Part shown: in pieces, positions 45,449-53,880 of the stretch | Layout: each line of letters begins with the position of its first letter | Numbering within the stretch: position 1 is the first letter of the stretch | Origin: an uncultured Brevibacillus sp. | GTDB taxonomy: Bacteria > Bacillota > Bacilli > Brevibacillales > Brevibacillaceae | Assembly (NCBI RefSeq): GCF_947502445.1 | Contig: NZ_CANMZW010000001.1 | Location: 248,001-312,000 of the forward strand | Length of the DNA stretch: 64,000 bases | Direction: 5' to 3' | The notes under the pieces: generated by a model | Databases searched by the model: none | What the model saw: only the letters and a program-made list of their open reading frames with translations | Told to the model about the DNA's origin: nothing | Translations under genes and position numbers: made by a program

Positions 45449-46530
45449 TGAGTGCAGAGCGTAATTCCGGCATCATCGCACATTACCGGGAATTCCTCCC
45501 GGTCACAGACAAAACTCCACTCGTTAGCTTGCATGAAGGAAACACCCCACTGATTCATGCACCGAACCTGTCCAAGCAATTGGGCGTTGAGCTGTACGTA
45601 AAATACGAAGGCTTGAATCCGACAGGCTCATTTAAAGACCGCGGAATGGTCATGGCTGTAGCCAAAGCAGTAGAAGAAGGCAGCACGACCATCATGTGCG
45701 CGTCGACCGGGAATACATCAGCGGCTGCGGCTGCCTATGCAGCTCGTTGCGGCTTGCGTTGTATCGTTTTGATCCCTAGCGGAAACATCGCGCTGGGGAA
45801 ACTGGCACAAGCGATTGCGTACGGGGCAGAGGTCATCGCCATCGACGGCAATTTTGATGAAGCGCTCCATATTGTTCGGGAAATAACCGCCAAAGAACCG
45901 ATTACGCTCGTAAACTCTGTAAATCCATATCGGATTGAAGGACAAAAGACAGGAGCGTTCGAAGTGTGCGATGCCTTGACCGATGCACCGGACATTTTGG
46001 CTATACCTGTGGGAAATGCGGGCAACATCACTGCGTATTGGAAAGGCTTCAAAGAATACAAGGCAGCAGGAAAATCGAGCAAGCTGCCAAAAATGTACGG
46101 ATTCCAGGCAGCAGGTGCGGCTCCGCTCGTACTCGGTGAGCCTGTAGCAAATCCGGAAACGATTGCTACAGCCATTCGCATTGGCAATCCTGCGAGCAAA
46201 GAGGGAGCGCTTGGCGCTATCAGCGAATCAGCGGGTCTCGTGGCTAGCGTGACGGATGAAGAGATTTTACATGCGTATCAGTTGCTGGCTAAGAGTGAGG
46301 GTGTTTTTTGTGAACCGGCTTCGGCTGCGTCCTTGGCGGGAATCATCAAGCTCCATCAGGCAGGTAAGCTTCCACAAGGCGCAAAAATCGCATGCGTATT
46401 GACCGGAAATGGATTGAAGGATCCGAACATCGCCTTGAGTCTGGTTGGCGAAGAGCCACGTTCTGTTCCAGCGACGCATGAGGCAGTAATGGAACTGGTT
46501 CGCCAAAAAGGGAGCGAAGTATCGTCATGA
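45448..46530 (+). CDS. thrC: Threonine synthase
   Basis: A 360-residue PLP enzyme that converts O-phosphohomoserine to threonine. The PLP lysine is in the motif [11 protein letters not shown] (about 55-65). S-T-G-N-T-S-A-A (about 90-97) holds the substrate/PLP phosphate loop, and V-G-N-A-G-N the PLP phosphate-binding glycines. Translation is probably coupled to hom (TAATG), and the stop overlaps the thrB start (ATGA). Confidence 0.97.
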   Translation: MSAERNSGIIAHYREFLPVTDKTPLVSLHEGNTPLIHAPNLSKQLGVELYVKYEGLNPTGSFKDRGMVMAVAKAVEEGSTTIMCASTGNTSAAAAAYAARCGLRCIVLIPSGNIALGKLAQAIAYGAEVIAIDGNFDEALHIVREITAKEPITLVNSVNPYRIEGQKTGAFEVCDALTDAPDILAIPVGNAGNITAYWKGFKEYKAAGKSSKLPKMYGFQAAGAAPLVLGEPVANPETIATAIRIGNPASKEGALGAISESAGLVASVTDEEILHAYQLLAKSEGVFCEPASAASLAGIIKLHQAGKLPQGAKIACVLTGNGLKDPNIALSLVGEEPRSVPATHEAVMELVRQKGSEVSS

Positions 46531-47456
46531 ACAATAGCGTCGTTAAGGTAACCATCCCAGCCAGTACAGCCAATCTTGGCCCTGGGTTCGATGCCTTGGG
46601 AATGGCGTTTCAGCTATATTCTGTCGTGGAGATGGCCATCAGTGATGAGACGACGATTGAGCTAGTAGGTAAGGAGCTTCAGGAGACACCCGCTGATAAA
46701 AGCAATCTGCTCTATCAGGTGGCGGCAGGGTTATTTCAGGAAGCGGGGCTGAGCGTACCTGAGCTCTTTATCCGCGCCGCAAGTGATGCACCACTGACAC
46801 GTGGCCTCGGAAGCAGTGCTGCTGCGATCGTGGGGGCTTTGGTCGCTGCGAACCAATTGGCTGGGGAACCTTTTACCCGTGATCAATTGTTTGCCAAAGC
46901 ATCCCAAATGGAAGGTCATCCTGATAATGTCGGCGCGTCCATGTTTGGGGGAATCGTAGTTGCCACTATGCCCGATCAGGAAGGTGCCGCCGTCCCTTAT
47001 GTCAAGCTTCCGGTTCCACAAGGCTTGCAGACCCTTGTAGTGATCCCCGAGTTCCCCCTATCGACAGAAAAAGCGCGGAAAGTACTGCCGCAGGTGTACA
47101 GTAAGCAGGATGTTGTATATAATGTTGGTCATAGCAGTTTGCTCGTTGCCGCGTTAGCGCAGGGCAGACTCGACCTGATGGGACAAGCGATGGCGGATCG
47201 ACTGCATCAACCATATCGCGCCGAGCTTGTACCTGGTTTAAAAGACATCCTGGACCAAGCTACGCAGCACGGGGCAGCCGGCGCAGCTCTGAGCGGAGCA
47301 GGACCGACGATTCTCTGCTTTTTCCAAACGGAGGAAGAACAGGCGAAACTTCGTGAGTTTGTGGACAGGGTGATGAAAGGGCACGACATATCGTACCGCG
47401 TCATGATACTACTGCCGGACGAACATGGCGTACAGGTAGAAATCCATCAGAGATAG
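46527..47456 (+). CDS. thrB: Homoserine kinase
   Basis: A 309-residue GHMP kinase. The N-terminal motif is [15 protein letters not shown]. The ATP loop is [12 protein letters not shown] (about 92-103), and the third motif [10 protein letters not shown]. It makes O-phosphohomoserine for ThrC. It overlaps thrC by 4 bases and lies 23 bases before pheA. Confidence 0.96.
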   Translation: MNNSVVKVTIPASTANLGPGFDALGMAFQLYSVVEMAISDETTIELVGKELQETPADKSNLLYQVAAGLFQEAGLSVPELFIRAASDAPLTRGLGSSAAAIVGALVAANQLAGEPFTRDQLFAKASQMEGHPDNVGASMFGGIVVATMPDQEGAAVPYVKLPVPQGLQTLVVIPEFPLSTEKARKVLPQVYSKQDVVYNVGHSSLLVAALAQGRLDLMGQAMADRLHQPYRAELVPGLKDILDQATQHGAAGAALSGAGPTILCFFQTEEEQAKLREFVDRVMKGHDISYRVMILLPDEHGVQVEIHQR

Positions 47457-47479
47457 AGCAAGTGGATAGGAGTAACGCC

Positions 47480-48343
47480 ATGGAAAAGAAACTCGCTTTT
47501 CTCGGTCCCCGAGGAACATTTACCGAAGAAGCGGCTCGCGCTTTAACCGCAGGACAAAAGCTTACACACGTGCCGTATCCGAGTATTATCGAAGTGCTAA
47601 ATGCTGTTGCCAAGGATGAAGTGACTTTTGGAGTCGTTCCAATGGAGAACTCAATCGAGGGAACGGTCAATTCAACACTGGACTGGCTTATTCATGAAGT
47701 TGAATTGCCGATTTTGGCTGAGCTGGCTTTGCCGATCACACAAAATCTGCTGGTTGCAAAAAGAGAAGAGCCACTCCCTTTTTCGGAAATCACGAGAGTA
47801 CTGTCTCACCCGCAAGCTATTGCCCAAAGTCACAATTTTCTACGAGAAAACGTGCCGAACGCTGCAATTGAATATGTAAACAGTACTGCTTTGGCAGCGC
47901 AGATGGTGAGTGAGAACCCGCAGGAACCATGGGCAGCGGTAGGGACGAGGCTGAATGTAGAGATTTATCCACTGGATTTCGCAAAGGAACAAATTCAAGA
48001 TTATTCGAATAACTATACACGATTTGTTCTGGTAGGGCGGGAGCCTTTGGATATGCCTGCATCTCAAAAAGAAAAAACAACGATCTTGGTGACATTGCCA
48101 GAAGATTTTCCAGGAGCGCTCTATCAAGTATTGGCTGCTTTTGCATGGCGGAAAATCAATCTGTCGAGAATTGAATCTCGTCCAACCAAGAAAGCGTTGG
48201 GAAATTATTATTTCGTAATTGATATCGAGCAAAAAATGGATGAGGTGTTGCTTCCGGGCGCTTTTGCAGAGATTGAAGCGATCGGCTGTCAGGTGCGCCA
48301 GCTCGGCACCTATCCATTTTACCTTCTACAAGCCAATTCTTAG
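47480..48343 (+). CDS. pheA: Prephenate dehydratase
   Basis: A 287-residue enzyme of phenylalanine synthesis. The catalytic domain has F-L-G-P-R-G-T-F-T-E-E-A-A (6-18), V-P-M-E-N-S-I-E-G-T-V-N (about 52-63) and the catalytic T-R-F (Y-T-R-F-V-L-V). The ACT domain (about 200-280, F-P-G-A-L-Y-Q-V-L, E-S-R-P-T-K) mediates Phe feedback. ATG 47480 has ATAGGAGT; an earlier in-frame start at 47462 lacks one. It is the last gene of this operon. Confidence 0.96.
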   Translation: MEKKLAFLGPRGTFTEEAARALTAGQKLTHVPYPSIIEVLNAVAKDEVTFGVVPMENSIEGTVNSTLDWLIHEVELPILAELALPITQNLLVAKREEPLPFSEITRVLSHPQAIAQSHNFLRENVPNAAIEYVNSTALAAQMVSENPQEPWAAVGTRLNVEIYPLDFAKEQIQDYSNNYTRFVLVGREPLDMPASQKEKTTILVTLPEDFPGALYQVLAAFAWRKINLSRIESRPTKKALGNYYFVIDIEQKMDEVLLPGAFAEIEAIGCQVRQLGTYPFYLLQANS

Positions 48344-48358
48344 GGATTGGCTTTTTTC
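48330..48358 (+). terminator. Terminator after pheA
   Basis: AAGCCAAT / ATTGGCTT stem with loop TCTTAGGG containing the stop codon, then TTTTTCTT. Confidence 0.88.
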
Positions 48359-48456
48359 TTTTTTTCTCCGCATTCTAACAAGGAATAGCCTCCAAGGAGC
48401 AAAACGCCCATGGGTGCATACCATGGTAGGGAGTTTTACGCAAGGGAGGAGAAATA

Positions 48457-49986
48457 GTGAGGATTCACGTAGTCCAAAAAGGCGACACTATGTGGAAGAT
48501 CGCCAAAAAATACGGCGTCGATTACAAGGAACTGTTACGCCTGAATAGCCAGATCAAAACTCCCGATACGATCTATCCGGGAGCGAGAATCAAAATTCCG
48601 GCGAAACGTGTACCCGTACGACCTCAAGACAGACAAACACCTCACCCAATGAGTGAGGCCCCTTATGTAAAAGAGCGGCCGATTACGGAAGAGGAAGGGC
48701 CAGAAGTGCCAGAGCAAATTGAACGCAGGCCGATTGAACCAGAGGAAGAAGAAGTGCAGATTGAATCCGAGCATGAGATGCGTCCGGCACTACCACCAAC
48801 CACTCCACCACCGCCAACTACTCCGCCACCAACTGCACCACCGACTGCGCCACCAAAAGAGCCAGAACCTGTTAAACCTGCGCCAACCGTATCACCAGAA
48901 TTATTACAACCGCCTGTTCCATTGCCTCAACCAACAAGACCGATTGCACCACTACCAACAGCGCCGTATGTTCCACCGAATGTCAACCTTCGTCAACAAC
49001 CGGTTTTACCACCAATGCCACCAGCGTTGCAACCAATGCCACCGGCGTTGCCACCAATTCCACCTACTCGGGTGAGTCCTTATATTTATCAACAGCCAAT
49101 GCCACCCAACATACCGAACGTACCACCGATGCCGCCGACACAAATTAGTCCCTTGCAACCAATGCGGCCACCAGCCGTGTATTGTCCGCCATGCCAGCCG
49201 CAAATCCAGCCGACAAGACCACCAAGTCAGGTGCTACCCTGGCAGCAGATCCAGCCACCGCCACAAGTGCGTCCTATGCCACCAATGCAGGCGCCGCAGC
49301 AAGTACTTCCGTGGCAGCAAACTACACCGCCACAACAGATACGCCCTTTGCCGTTGCCATCTATGAAGCCACCATCGCAGCCACGTCCATGCCCGCCATG
49401 CAATCAGCCACAGGTACGCCCAACCTACTCACCGCCACAGGTGAGTCCATCTCAAAAGACTAGACCAAGTCGACCAACTCCGTGCCCGCCAGGAACAGCG
49501 CCGTTGAGGAGGCCTTCGGTTCCAAGCGAACCAATGGTGTCACCAGAATTCATGCCGCCACCTGGAATAGCGCCCATGCTGCCATTTCCACCACTATTTC
49601 CACCGCCAATGCCATTTCCACCGCCAATGCCATTTCCACCACCATTTCCACCACCATTTCCGCCACCATTCCCACCATCAATGCCGTTTCCGCCGATGCC
49701 GATGCCAATGCCAATGCCAATGCCAATGCCATGCCCACCAATGCCAATGCCACTGAAACGACATCGTATTAAAAGACCGTCTTGCCCAGAGCGCGTAGAA
49801 TCGTCATCTTCATCGTCATGCGATTGTTCTCCGGAAGAATCCGTTAGAAAATACAAGACTAGCAGAGGTCCGCAGCCATTTCGCAACAACATGATGTTTC
49901 CACCTTCCCCGTGTGTATCCTCCATGCCTGAAAAAGGGGTATGGCCGAATTGGGGAGATGGACATGATGAATCCTCTGCTTATTGA
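48457..49986 (+). CDS. safA: SafA-like LysM and proline-rich spore morphogenetic protein
   Basis: A 509-residue protein. The LysM domain at the N-terminus (I-H-V-V-Q-K-G-D-T-M-W-K-I-A, 3-16, to A-R-I-K-I-P) is the SafA targeting domain for the spore cortex. The rest is very proline-rich (about 110-440), with runs of P-P-M-P, M-P-F-P-P-P and (M-P)n, and Cys pairs in C-P-P-C. The tail ends with a Ser/Cys-rich patch (S-S-S-S-S-C-D-C-S). The start is GTG behind AAGGGAGGAG. Position after pheA agrees with Bacillus safA; SafA interacts with SpoVID (6764). CATACCAT at 48417-48424 is a possible sigma-E -10 without a good -35. Length may vary by slippage. Confidence 0.82.
   Translation: MRIHVVQKGDTMWKIAKKYGVDYKELLRLNSQIKTPDTIYPGARIKIPAKRVPVRPQDRQTPHPMSEAPYVKERPITEEEGPEVPEQIERRPIEPEEEEVQIESEHEMRPALPPTTPPPPTTPPPTAPPTAPPKEPEPVKPAPTVSPELLQPPVPLPQPTRPIAPLPTAPYVPPNVNLRQQPVLPPMPPALQPMPPALPPIPPTRVSPYIYQQPMPPNIPNVPPMPPTQISPLQPMRPPAVYCPPCQPQIQPTRPPSQVLPWQQIQPPPQVRPMPPMQAPQQVLPWQQTTPPQQIRPLPLPSMKPPSQPRPCPPCNQPQVRPTYSPPQVSPSQKTRPSRPTPCPPGTAPLRRPSVPSEPMVSPEFMPPPGIAPMLPFPPLFPPPMPFPPPMPFPPPFPPPFPPPFPPSMPFPPMPMPMPMPMPMPCPPMPMPLKRHRIKRPSCPERVESSSSSSCDCSPEESVRKYKTSRGPQPFRNNMMFPPSPCVSSMPEKGVWPNWGDGHDESSAY
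49610..49760 (+). repeat. Low-complexity tandem repeats in the safA-like gene
   Basis: Short tandem repeats of CCA/CCG plus TTT or ATG units (for example CCACCATTT, CCGATG, repeated CCAATG) encode M-P-F-P-P-P and (M-P)n. The perfect CCAATG units near 49700-49735 could slip in replication without breaking the frame (6-base unit). Confidence 0.75.
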
Positions 49987-49997
49987 AAGGGACGGGT

Positions 49998-51026
49998 ATG
50001 AACAAGGGACTCATATCTTCACTTGAAAAAGCGTTTCGCTGTCAGATTCACGGGGTAAAACCAAAGCGAAATGTGAATCTGCTGAAGACGGACCGGGGCC
50101 ATTGGATCATCAAAGGATATAAACAGCTGGAAAAGGCAGCTTGGGTAACCGAGCTTGCGGATGCGCTTCGACAAAAAGGATTTATGCACACGGTTCAGTA
50201 TGTTTCGGACGTAGCAGGAGCGAAGATTTTTCCGTATGAGGATCGCTATTACACGATCATGAAAATGATTGACGGTCAGGAAGCCGATAATGGCTCGTTG
50301 TTTGATGTAAAAAAAACTGCTGAGACTCTGGCACGCTTTCATGTGGCTGCACAGGGCTTTCCTGTCGTACAGTCATATGCTTATGAAGGCAAACTGGCGC
50401 TGCTGGACAAATGGGAGAGTCGGTTAGAGTATTTCGAGAGGCTCACATGGTCTATCGAGCGAAATGGTCCGCAAAACAAGCTTGAGCAAATTATCCAGCA
50501 AATGTCAGAGCCTGTGATCCGCGATGGACAAGAAATTCTCCAGTCTGCCTACAAGCTGCCGCTTACACCGGAATTGTTTGCGGCTATGGAGCGGGGGACC
50601 TTGGCTCATCGGGATGTAGCAAGTCATAATTTCCTGATCACACAAAAAGGGAACTGCTACTTAATCGATCTGGACACAGTAGGTCATGACCTGCAGCTGG
50701 TAGATCTCGTTCAGTTGATGTCGCGAATGCTGTTGATGCAAGACTATCGCATGGATTCATTCGTGGAGGCGATGGAGGCTTACAGCAAAATCAACTACTT
50801 GAGCGATACACAAATATGGGCTGTGCATCAGCTGCTCCGTTATCCCGACAATTTCTTGCGTGAAGTCACAGGTCTATACAGCAATCGCCCGGGCTATCAC
50901 GCACGAGGAGTGATGCAGCTGCTACAAATGGAGGGAAAACTGCACCAAAACCGACAAAGCTTTTTAAATGCAGGTGAACGAATTTTTCAACGTTCGCCAT
51001 GGGGTCATTACCACTTTGTGGGGTGA
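49998..51026 (+). CDS. CotS-family spore coat protein, kinase-like
   Basis: A 342-residue APH-fold protein of the CotS family. Unlike the two at 8289 and 9274, it retains the catalytic residues: L-A-H-R-D-V-A-S-H-N-F (about 205-215) and the metal-binding L-I-D-L-D-T-V (about 224-230). A glycine/lysine N-lobe is present (H-W-I-I-K-G-Y-K). It lies 12 bases after the SafA-like gene and was probably recruited with it. ATG 49998 has AAAGGGACG; the frame from 49983 overlaps the previous stop. A coat kinase role is possible but unproven. Confidence 0.85.
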   Translation: MNKGLISSLEKAFRCQIHGVKPKRNVNLLKTDRGHWIIKGYKQLEKAAWVTELADALRQKGFMHTVQYVSDVAGAKIFPYEDRYYTIMKMIDGQEADNGSLFDVKKTAETLARFHVAAQGFPVVQSYAYEGKLALLDKWESRLEYFERLTWSIERNGPQNKLEQIIQQMSEPVIRDGQEILQSAYKLPLTPELFAAMERGTLAHRDVASHNFLITQKGNCYLIDLDTVGHDLQLVDLVQLMSRMLLMQDYRMDSFVEAMEAYSKINYLSDTQIWAVHQLLRYPDNFLREVTGLYSNRPGYHARGVMQLLQMEGKLHQNRQSFLNAGERIFQRSPWGHYHFVG

Positions 51027-51058
51027 AGCAAGGATCTTTCATACAGCGCAAAAAAGAA

Positions 51059-51094
51059 AAACATCCCTCATTTTTTTCGAGGGATGTTTTTTCG
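51059..51094. terminator. Bidirectional terminator between the CotS-type gene and the minus-strand nucleotidase gene
   Basis: AAACATCCCTC / GAGGGATGTTT stem with A runs before it and T runs after it. Confidence 0.9.
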
Positions 51095-51100
51095 TAGAGC

Positions 51101-53089
51101 TTACTTGGAAGCGGGCTTGGACAGGTCGATTTGGAACTTCGCGAAGCCATTTTCCAGTACATTGATGAATTTCATGTTGGACATTTTTTCAGCGAATGGT
51201 TTTGCATCTGGAGAAGAAGTAAACGTTACATTTACTTTTTCCTTCACAGGGGTAAATGACCAGTTGTTGTCCGCTGCTGGATTGATATCTTTTTGGCTGA
51301 GGATGTAGTCGATAACAACTTGGCGGTTTTCGTCTGGAGAGTCGATGACGATATTTGTGCCATCCAGTCCTGGGAAGGAGCCGCCACCGCTTGCACGGTA
51401 GTTGTTCGTTACGACGATGAATTTATCTTCTGCTTTCACAGGCTTGCCATTGAAAGACAGGTTTTTGATGCGGTTTGCATCTTTGTTAGCAATTGTGCCG
51501 TCGATCGCGTATTTGGACGGCTGGGTTACGTCGATTTGATATGTGACACCGTCAATCACGTCAAAGTTGTACGTAGGGAACGCTTCGTTCACAAGCAGCT
51601 GCTCTTCTGATTTTTTCACATCAATTTGATTGAATTGACCAGCGGAGCGCTCCAGCCACTCTTGCAAAGTAGTACCGTTGATCAATACTGCTTTGAGTGT
51701 GTTTGGATAGATGTACAGGTCAGAAACGTTTTTGATAGCGATTGTACCAGCAGGAATGTTCGTGTAGTAGCTTGCGCCGTTACGTCCGCCTGCTTTGAAT
51801 GGTGCACCAGCAGAGAGAACAGGGATTCCATCATATTCGGTACCTTTGATATTTTTTTCTACGAACCATTTTTGTGCATTGGTCACGATTTGGATGGATG
51901 GATCATCCTGAACCAGTGCGAAGTAGCTGAAGATTGGCGAAGCTGTTTTTCCTACTGCAGAGCGTACCCACTCGACGGTGTGATCATGATCTTCTTTAAC
52001 AGCGTCAAGAATGGATTTATCTGCGTCAGCGAGGGAAGCTTTATTCGCTTTATCGTAGATTGGAATTGCTTTGGAAGTAGATTCAGCTACTTTCCATTTT
52101 CCGTTTTCTTGAGTCAGCGTAAGGTCAATCACGCCGAGGTTGTTGCCCCAGTAGCCAGGCATTACAGCTGGTTTGCCATTGATGGTTCCTTTTTCGCCAT
52201 CAACGCCAGCGATGTTTTCAAAGCCAGGACCTGGGAATACGAGGTGGGAGTGACCAAACAGGATAGCGTCAATCCCATCAATTTTGCTCAATTGATAGCT
52301 AGCATTTTCCAGATTGGCAGCGTTTTCAACAGGGCCGAGACCAGAGTGAGGTACGGCAACGATAATGTCTGCGCCTTTTTGCTTCATCTCAGGGATGAAT
52401 TTTTTAGCAGTTTCTACGATATCTTTAGCGATAACCTTGCCTTCCAGATTTGCTTTGTCCCACTGCATGATTTGAGGAGGAACAAAACCGATTACGCCCA
52501 CCTTCAACGTTACTTCCTTGCCGCTTTCGTCCTTGAATTTACGCTCGAGAATTTGGTAAGGAGTGAACAGGTTTTTGTCGTTGTTCGGGTTGTTATCTTT
52601 GTCATCAACATAGACGTTGGAGTTTATATACGGGAATTTAGCACCTTTGAGGCTGCGGTCCAGATGCTCCAAACCAAAGTTGAATTCATGGTTTCCGATG
52701 TTACCGAGGTCGTAGTTCAAGAGGTTCATCGCTTTGTATACGGGGTGAGTTTCGCCGTCTTTCAAAGGATCGATCTTGGCAACGTAGTCACCGAGTGGGT
52801 TACCCTGGAGCAGGTCGCCGTTATCAATCAGGATGCTGTTTTTTGCTTCTTCACGAGCTTTTTTAATCAGGGTAGCGGTTTTAGCAAGACCGAATTCGTC
52901 AGTAGACTTGTCTTGATAGTAGTCATAGTTGACGATGTTGGTGTGGATGTCGGTAGTTTCCAAGAGGCGGAGTTTAAGAGTGGAGCTGGCTGCAGCGCTT
53001 ACAGGAGTAAGTGGAAAAGAGATGGCGCTAACAACCAAAGAGCTGCTGAGTAAAAACGCAGCCAGGATTTGCTTGTTTTTCTTTGTCAT
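51101..53089 (-). CDS. Secreted bifunctional 2',3'-cyclic-nucleotide phosphodiesterase / 5'-nucleotidase
   Basis: A 662-residue enzyme with a signal peptide (M-T-K-K-N-K then a hydrophobic core, probable cleavage after V-S-A-A-A near residue 33). The metallophosphatase domain has L-L-E-T-T-D-I-H-T-N (41-50), N-G-D-L-L-Q-G-N-P (D-N-G-D), G-N-H-E-F-N-F-G and G-H-S-H. The C-terminal nucleotidase domain has S-A-G-A-P-F-K-A-G-G-R and N-N-Y-R-A-S-G-G-G-S-F-P-G. It likely scavenges nucleotides outside the cell. ATG 53089 has GGAGG 11 bases upstream; two nearer starts fit the ribosome site worse. It is a paralogue of the gene at the left edge. Confidence 0.92.
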   Translation of the reverse strand: MTKKNKQILAAFLLSSSLVVSAISFPLTPVSAAASSTLKLRLLETTDIHTNIVNYDYYQDKSTDEFGLAKTATLIKKAREEAKNSILIDNGDLLQGNPLGDYVAKIDPLKDGETHPVYKAMNLLNYDLGNIGNHEFNFGLEHLDRSLKGAKFPYINSNVYVDDKDNNPNNDKNLFTPYQILERKFKDESGKEVTLKVGVIGFVPPQIMQWDKANLEGKVIAKDIVETAKKFIPEMKQKGADIIVAVPHSGLGPVENAANLENASYQLSKIDGIDAILFGHSHLVFPGPGFENIAGVDGEKGTINGKPAVMPGYWGNNLGVIDLTLTQENGKWKVAESTSKAIPIYDKANKASLADADKSILDAVKEDHDHTVEWVRSAVGKTASPIFSYFALVQDDPSIQIVTNAQKWFVEKNIKGTEYDGIPVLSAGAPFKAGGRNGASYYTNIPAGTIAIKNVSDLYIYPNTLKAVLINGTTLQEWLERSAGQFNQIDVKKSEEQLLVNEAFPTYNFDVIDGVTYQIDVTQPSKYAIDGTIANKDANRIKNLSFNGKPVKAEDKFIVVTNNYRASGGGSFPGLDGTNIVIDSPDENRQVVIDYILSQKDINPAADNNWSFTPVKEKVNVTFTSSPDAKPFAEKMSNMKFINVLENGFAKFQIDLSKPASK

Positions 53090-53274
53090 GTTTTGCATAA
53101 CCTCCATAAGTTTAACAATAATGCCATGCAAAATAAGTTTATCACTAGAATTGTATAATTGGTAGATAGTCCCTTGAAATATGTCGTAAATTACGAATCT
53201 TGAGAGAGCAGCGTATGACCCCCTTCCTCACTGGCAAGAATAGGAAAAAAGACAGAGAAGGGGTTCATTACAAT

Positions 53275-53853
53275 ATGGAAAAAAATAGAAAGTGGATGGT
53301 GTATGCTTCATGGGCAATAGCGCTCCTTACAGGCCTTGTGGCGGGCTTTTTTCTAGCGGATAGCGGAAAGGATGCAGGAGGGCTGCGACAGTGGTTTACT
53401 ACGGTATCGAATAGGTCGATTGACGTCGTCGGAAAGCCCTATAAGCTCGTTCTCGCCAGGACATATCTGTGCGGTGTAAGGGATGAGGAGCATAAGGCGA
53501 CGAGTCTTAATCACCTGCCTGAAACCATGGTAGATTACAAGGGTTGGGAAATCGTATCAGCCGACTCAGGCAAAATGATATTAATGAAACGCGAGCAGGA
53601 TATCTCTCCACGCTGCAAGGAAAACGGTCATTTTGGGATATCAGCTGACGGCATGCTGACCCTATTTCACGGTGTGCCGGCGGAGCAAGAGGTCGTCCAA
53701 ACCTTTTATCGGATCAATACAGCCAAAATGGAAGCGAGTCTTTCCAAAGAGGAAGTGGAGAACCTGAAGCGCGGTATTCGCGTTCGAGACCTGGCTGAAT
53801 ACAACAGTATCTTGTCTACGTATGGCGAATTTCAATTAAATGACGACTACTAA
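53275..53853 (+). CDS. bofC: Bypass-of-forespore protein BofC
   Basis: A 192-residue protein with an N-terminal membrane segment or signal (about 8-27, V-Y-A-S-W-A-I-A-L-L-T-G-L) and an export-side domain. The core V-L-A-R-T-Y-L-C-G-V-R-D-E-E-H, with C-x-V, is the BofC hallmark. In Bacillus, BofC is made in the forespore, enters the intermembrane space and inhibits SpoIVB, so delaying SpoIVFB activity. I took ATG 53275; an open frame starts earlier at 53200 but without a ribosome site. Its position just before the ruv genes matches Bacillus. Confidence 0.85.
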   Translation: MEKNRKWMVYASWAIALLTGLVAGFFLADSGKDAGGLRQWFTTVSNRSIDVVGKPYKLVLARTYLCGVRDEEHKATSLNHLPETMVDYKGWEIVSADSGKMILMKREQDISPRCKENGHFGISADGMLTLFHGVPAEQEVVQTFYRINTAKMEASLSKEEVENLKRGIRVRDLAEYNSILSTYGEFQLNDDY

Positions 53854-53880
53854 GGCTGCCTCGAAGGGCAGCCTTTATTC
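53852..53880 (+). terminator. Terminator after bofC
   Basis: AAGGCTGCC / GGGCAGCCTT stem, loop TCGAA, tail TATTCTTTC. The stop codon of bofC touches the left arm. It converges with the gene at 53875. Confidence 0.75.

Noticed and set aside
49452-49925. Glycine-rich minus-strand frame opposite the SafA-like gene
   Set aside because: Mirror of the CCA/CCG repeats; low-complexity DNA stays open in many frames.
51626-53053. 475-codon + strand frame over the nucleotidase gene
   Set aside because: Antisense to a clear secreted enzyme; no recognisable domain or ribosome site.
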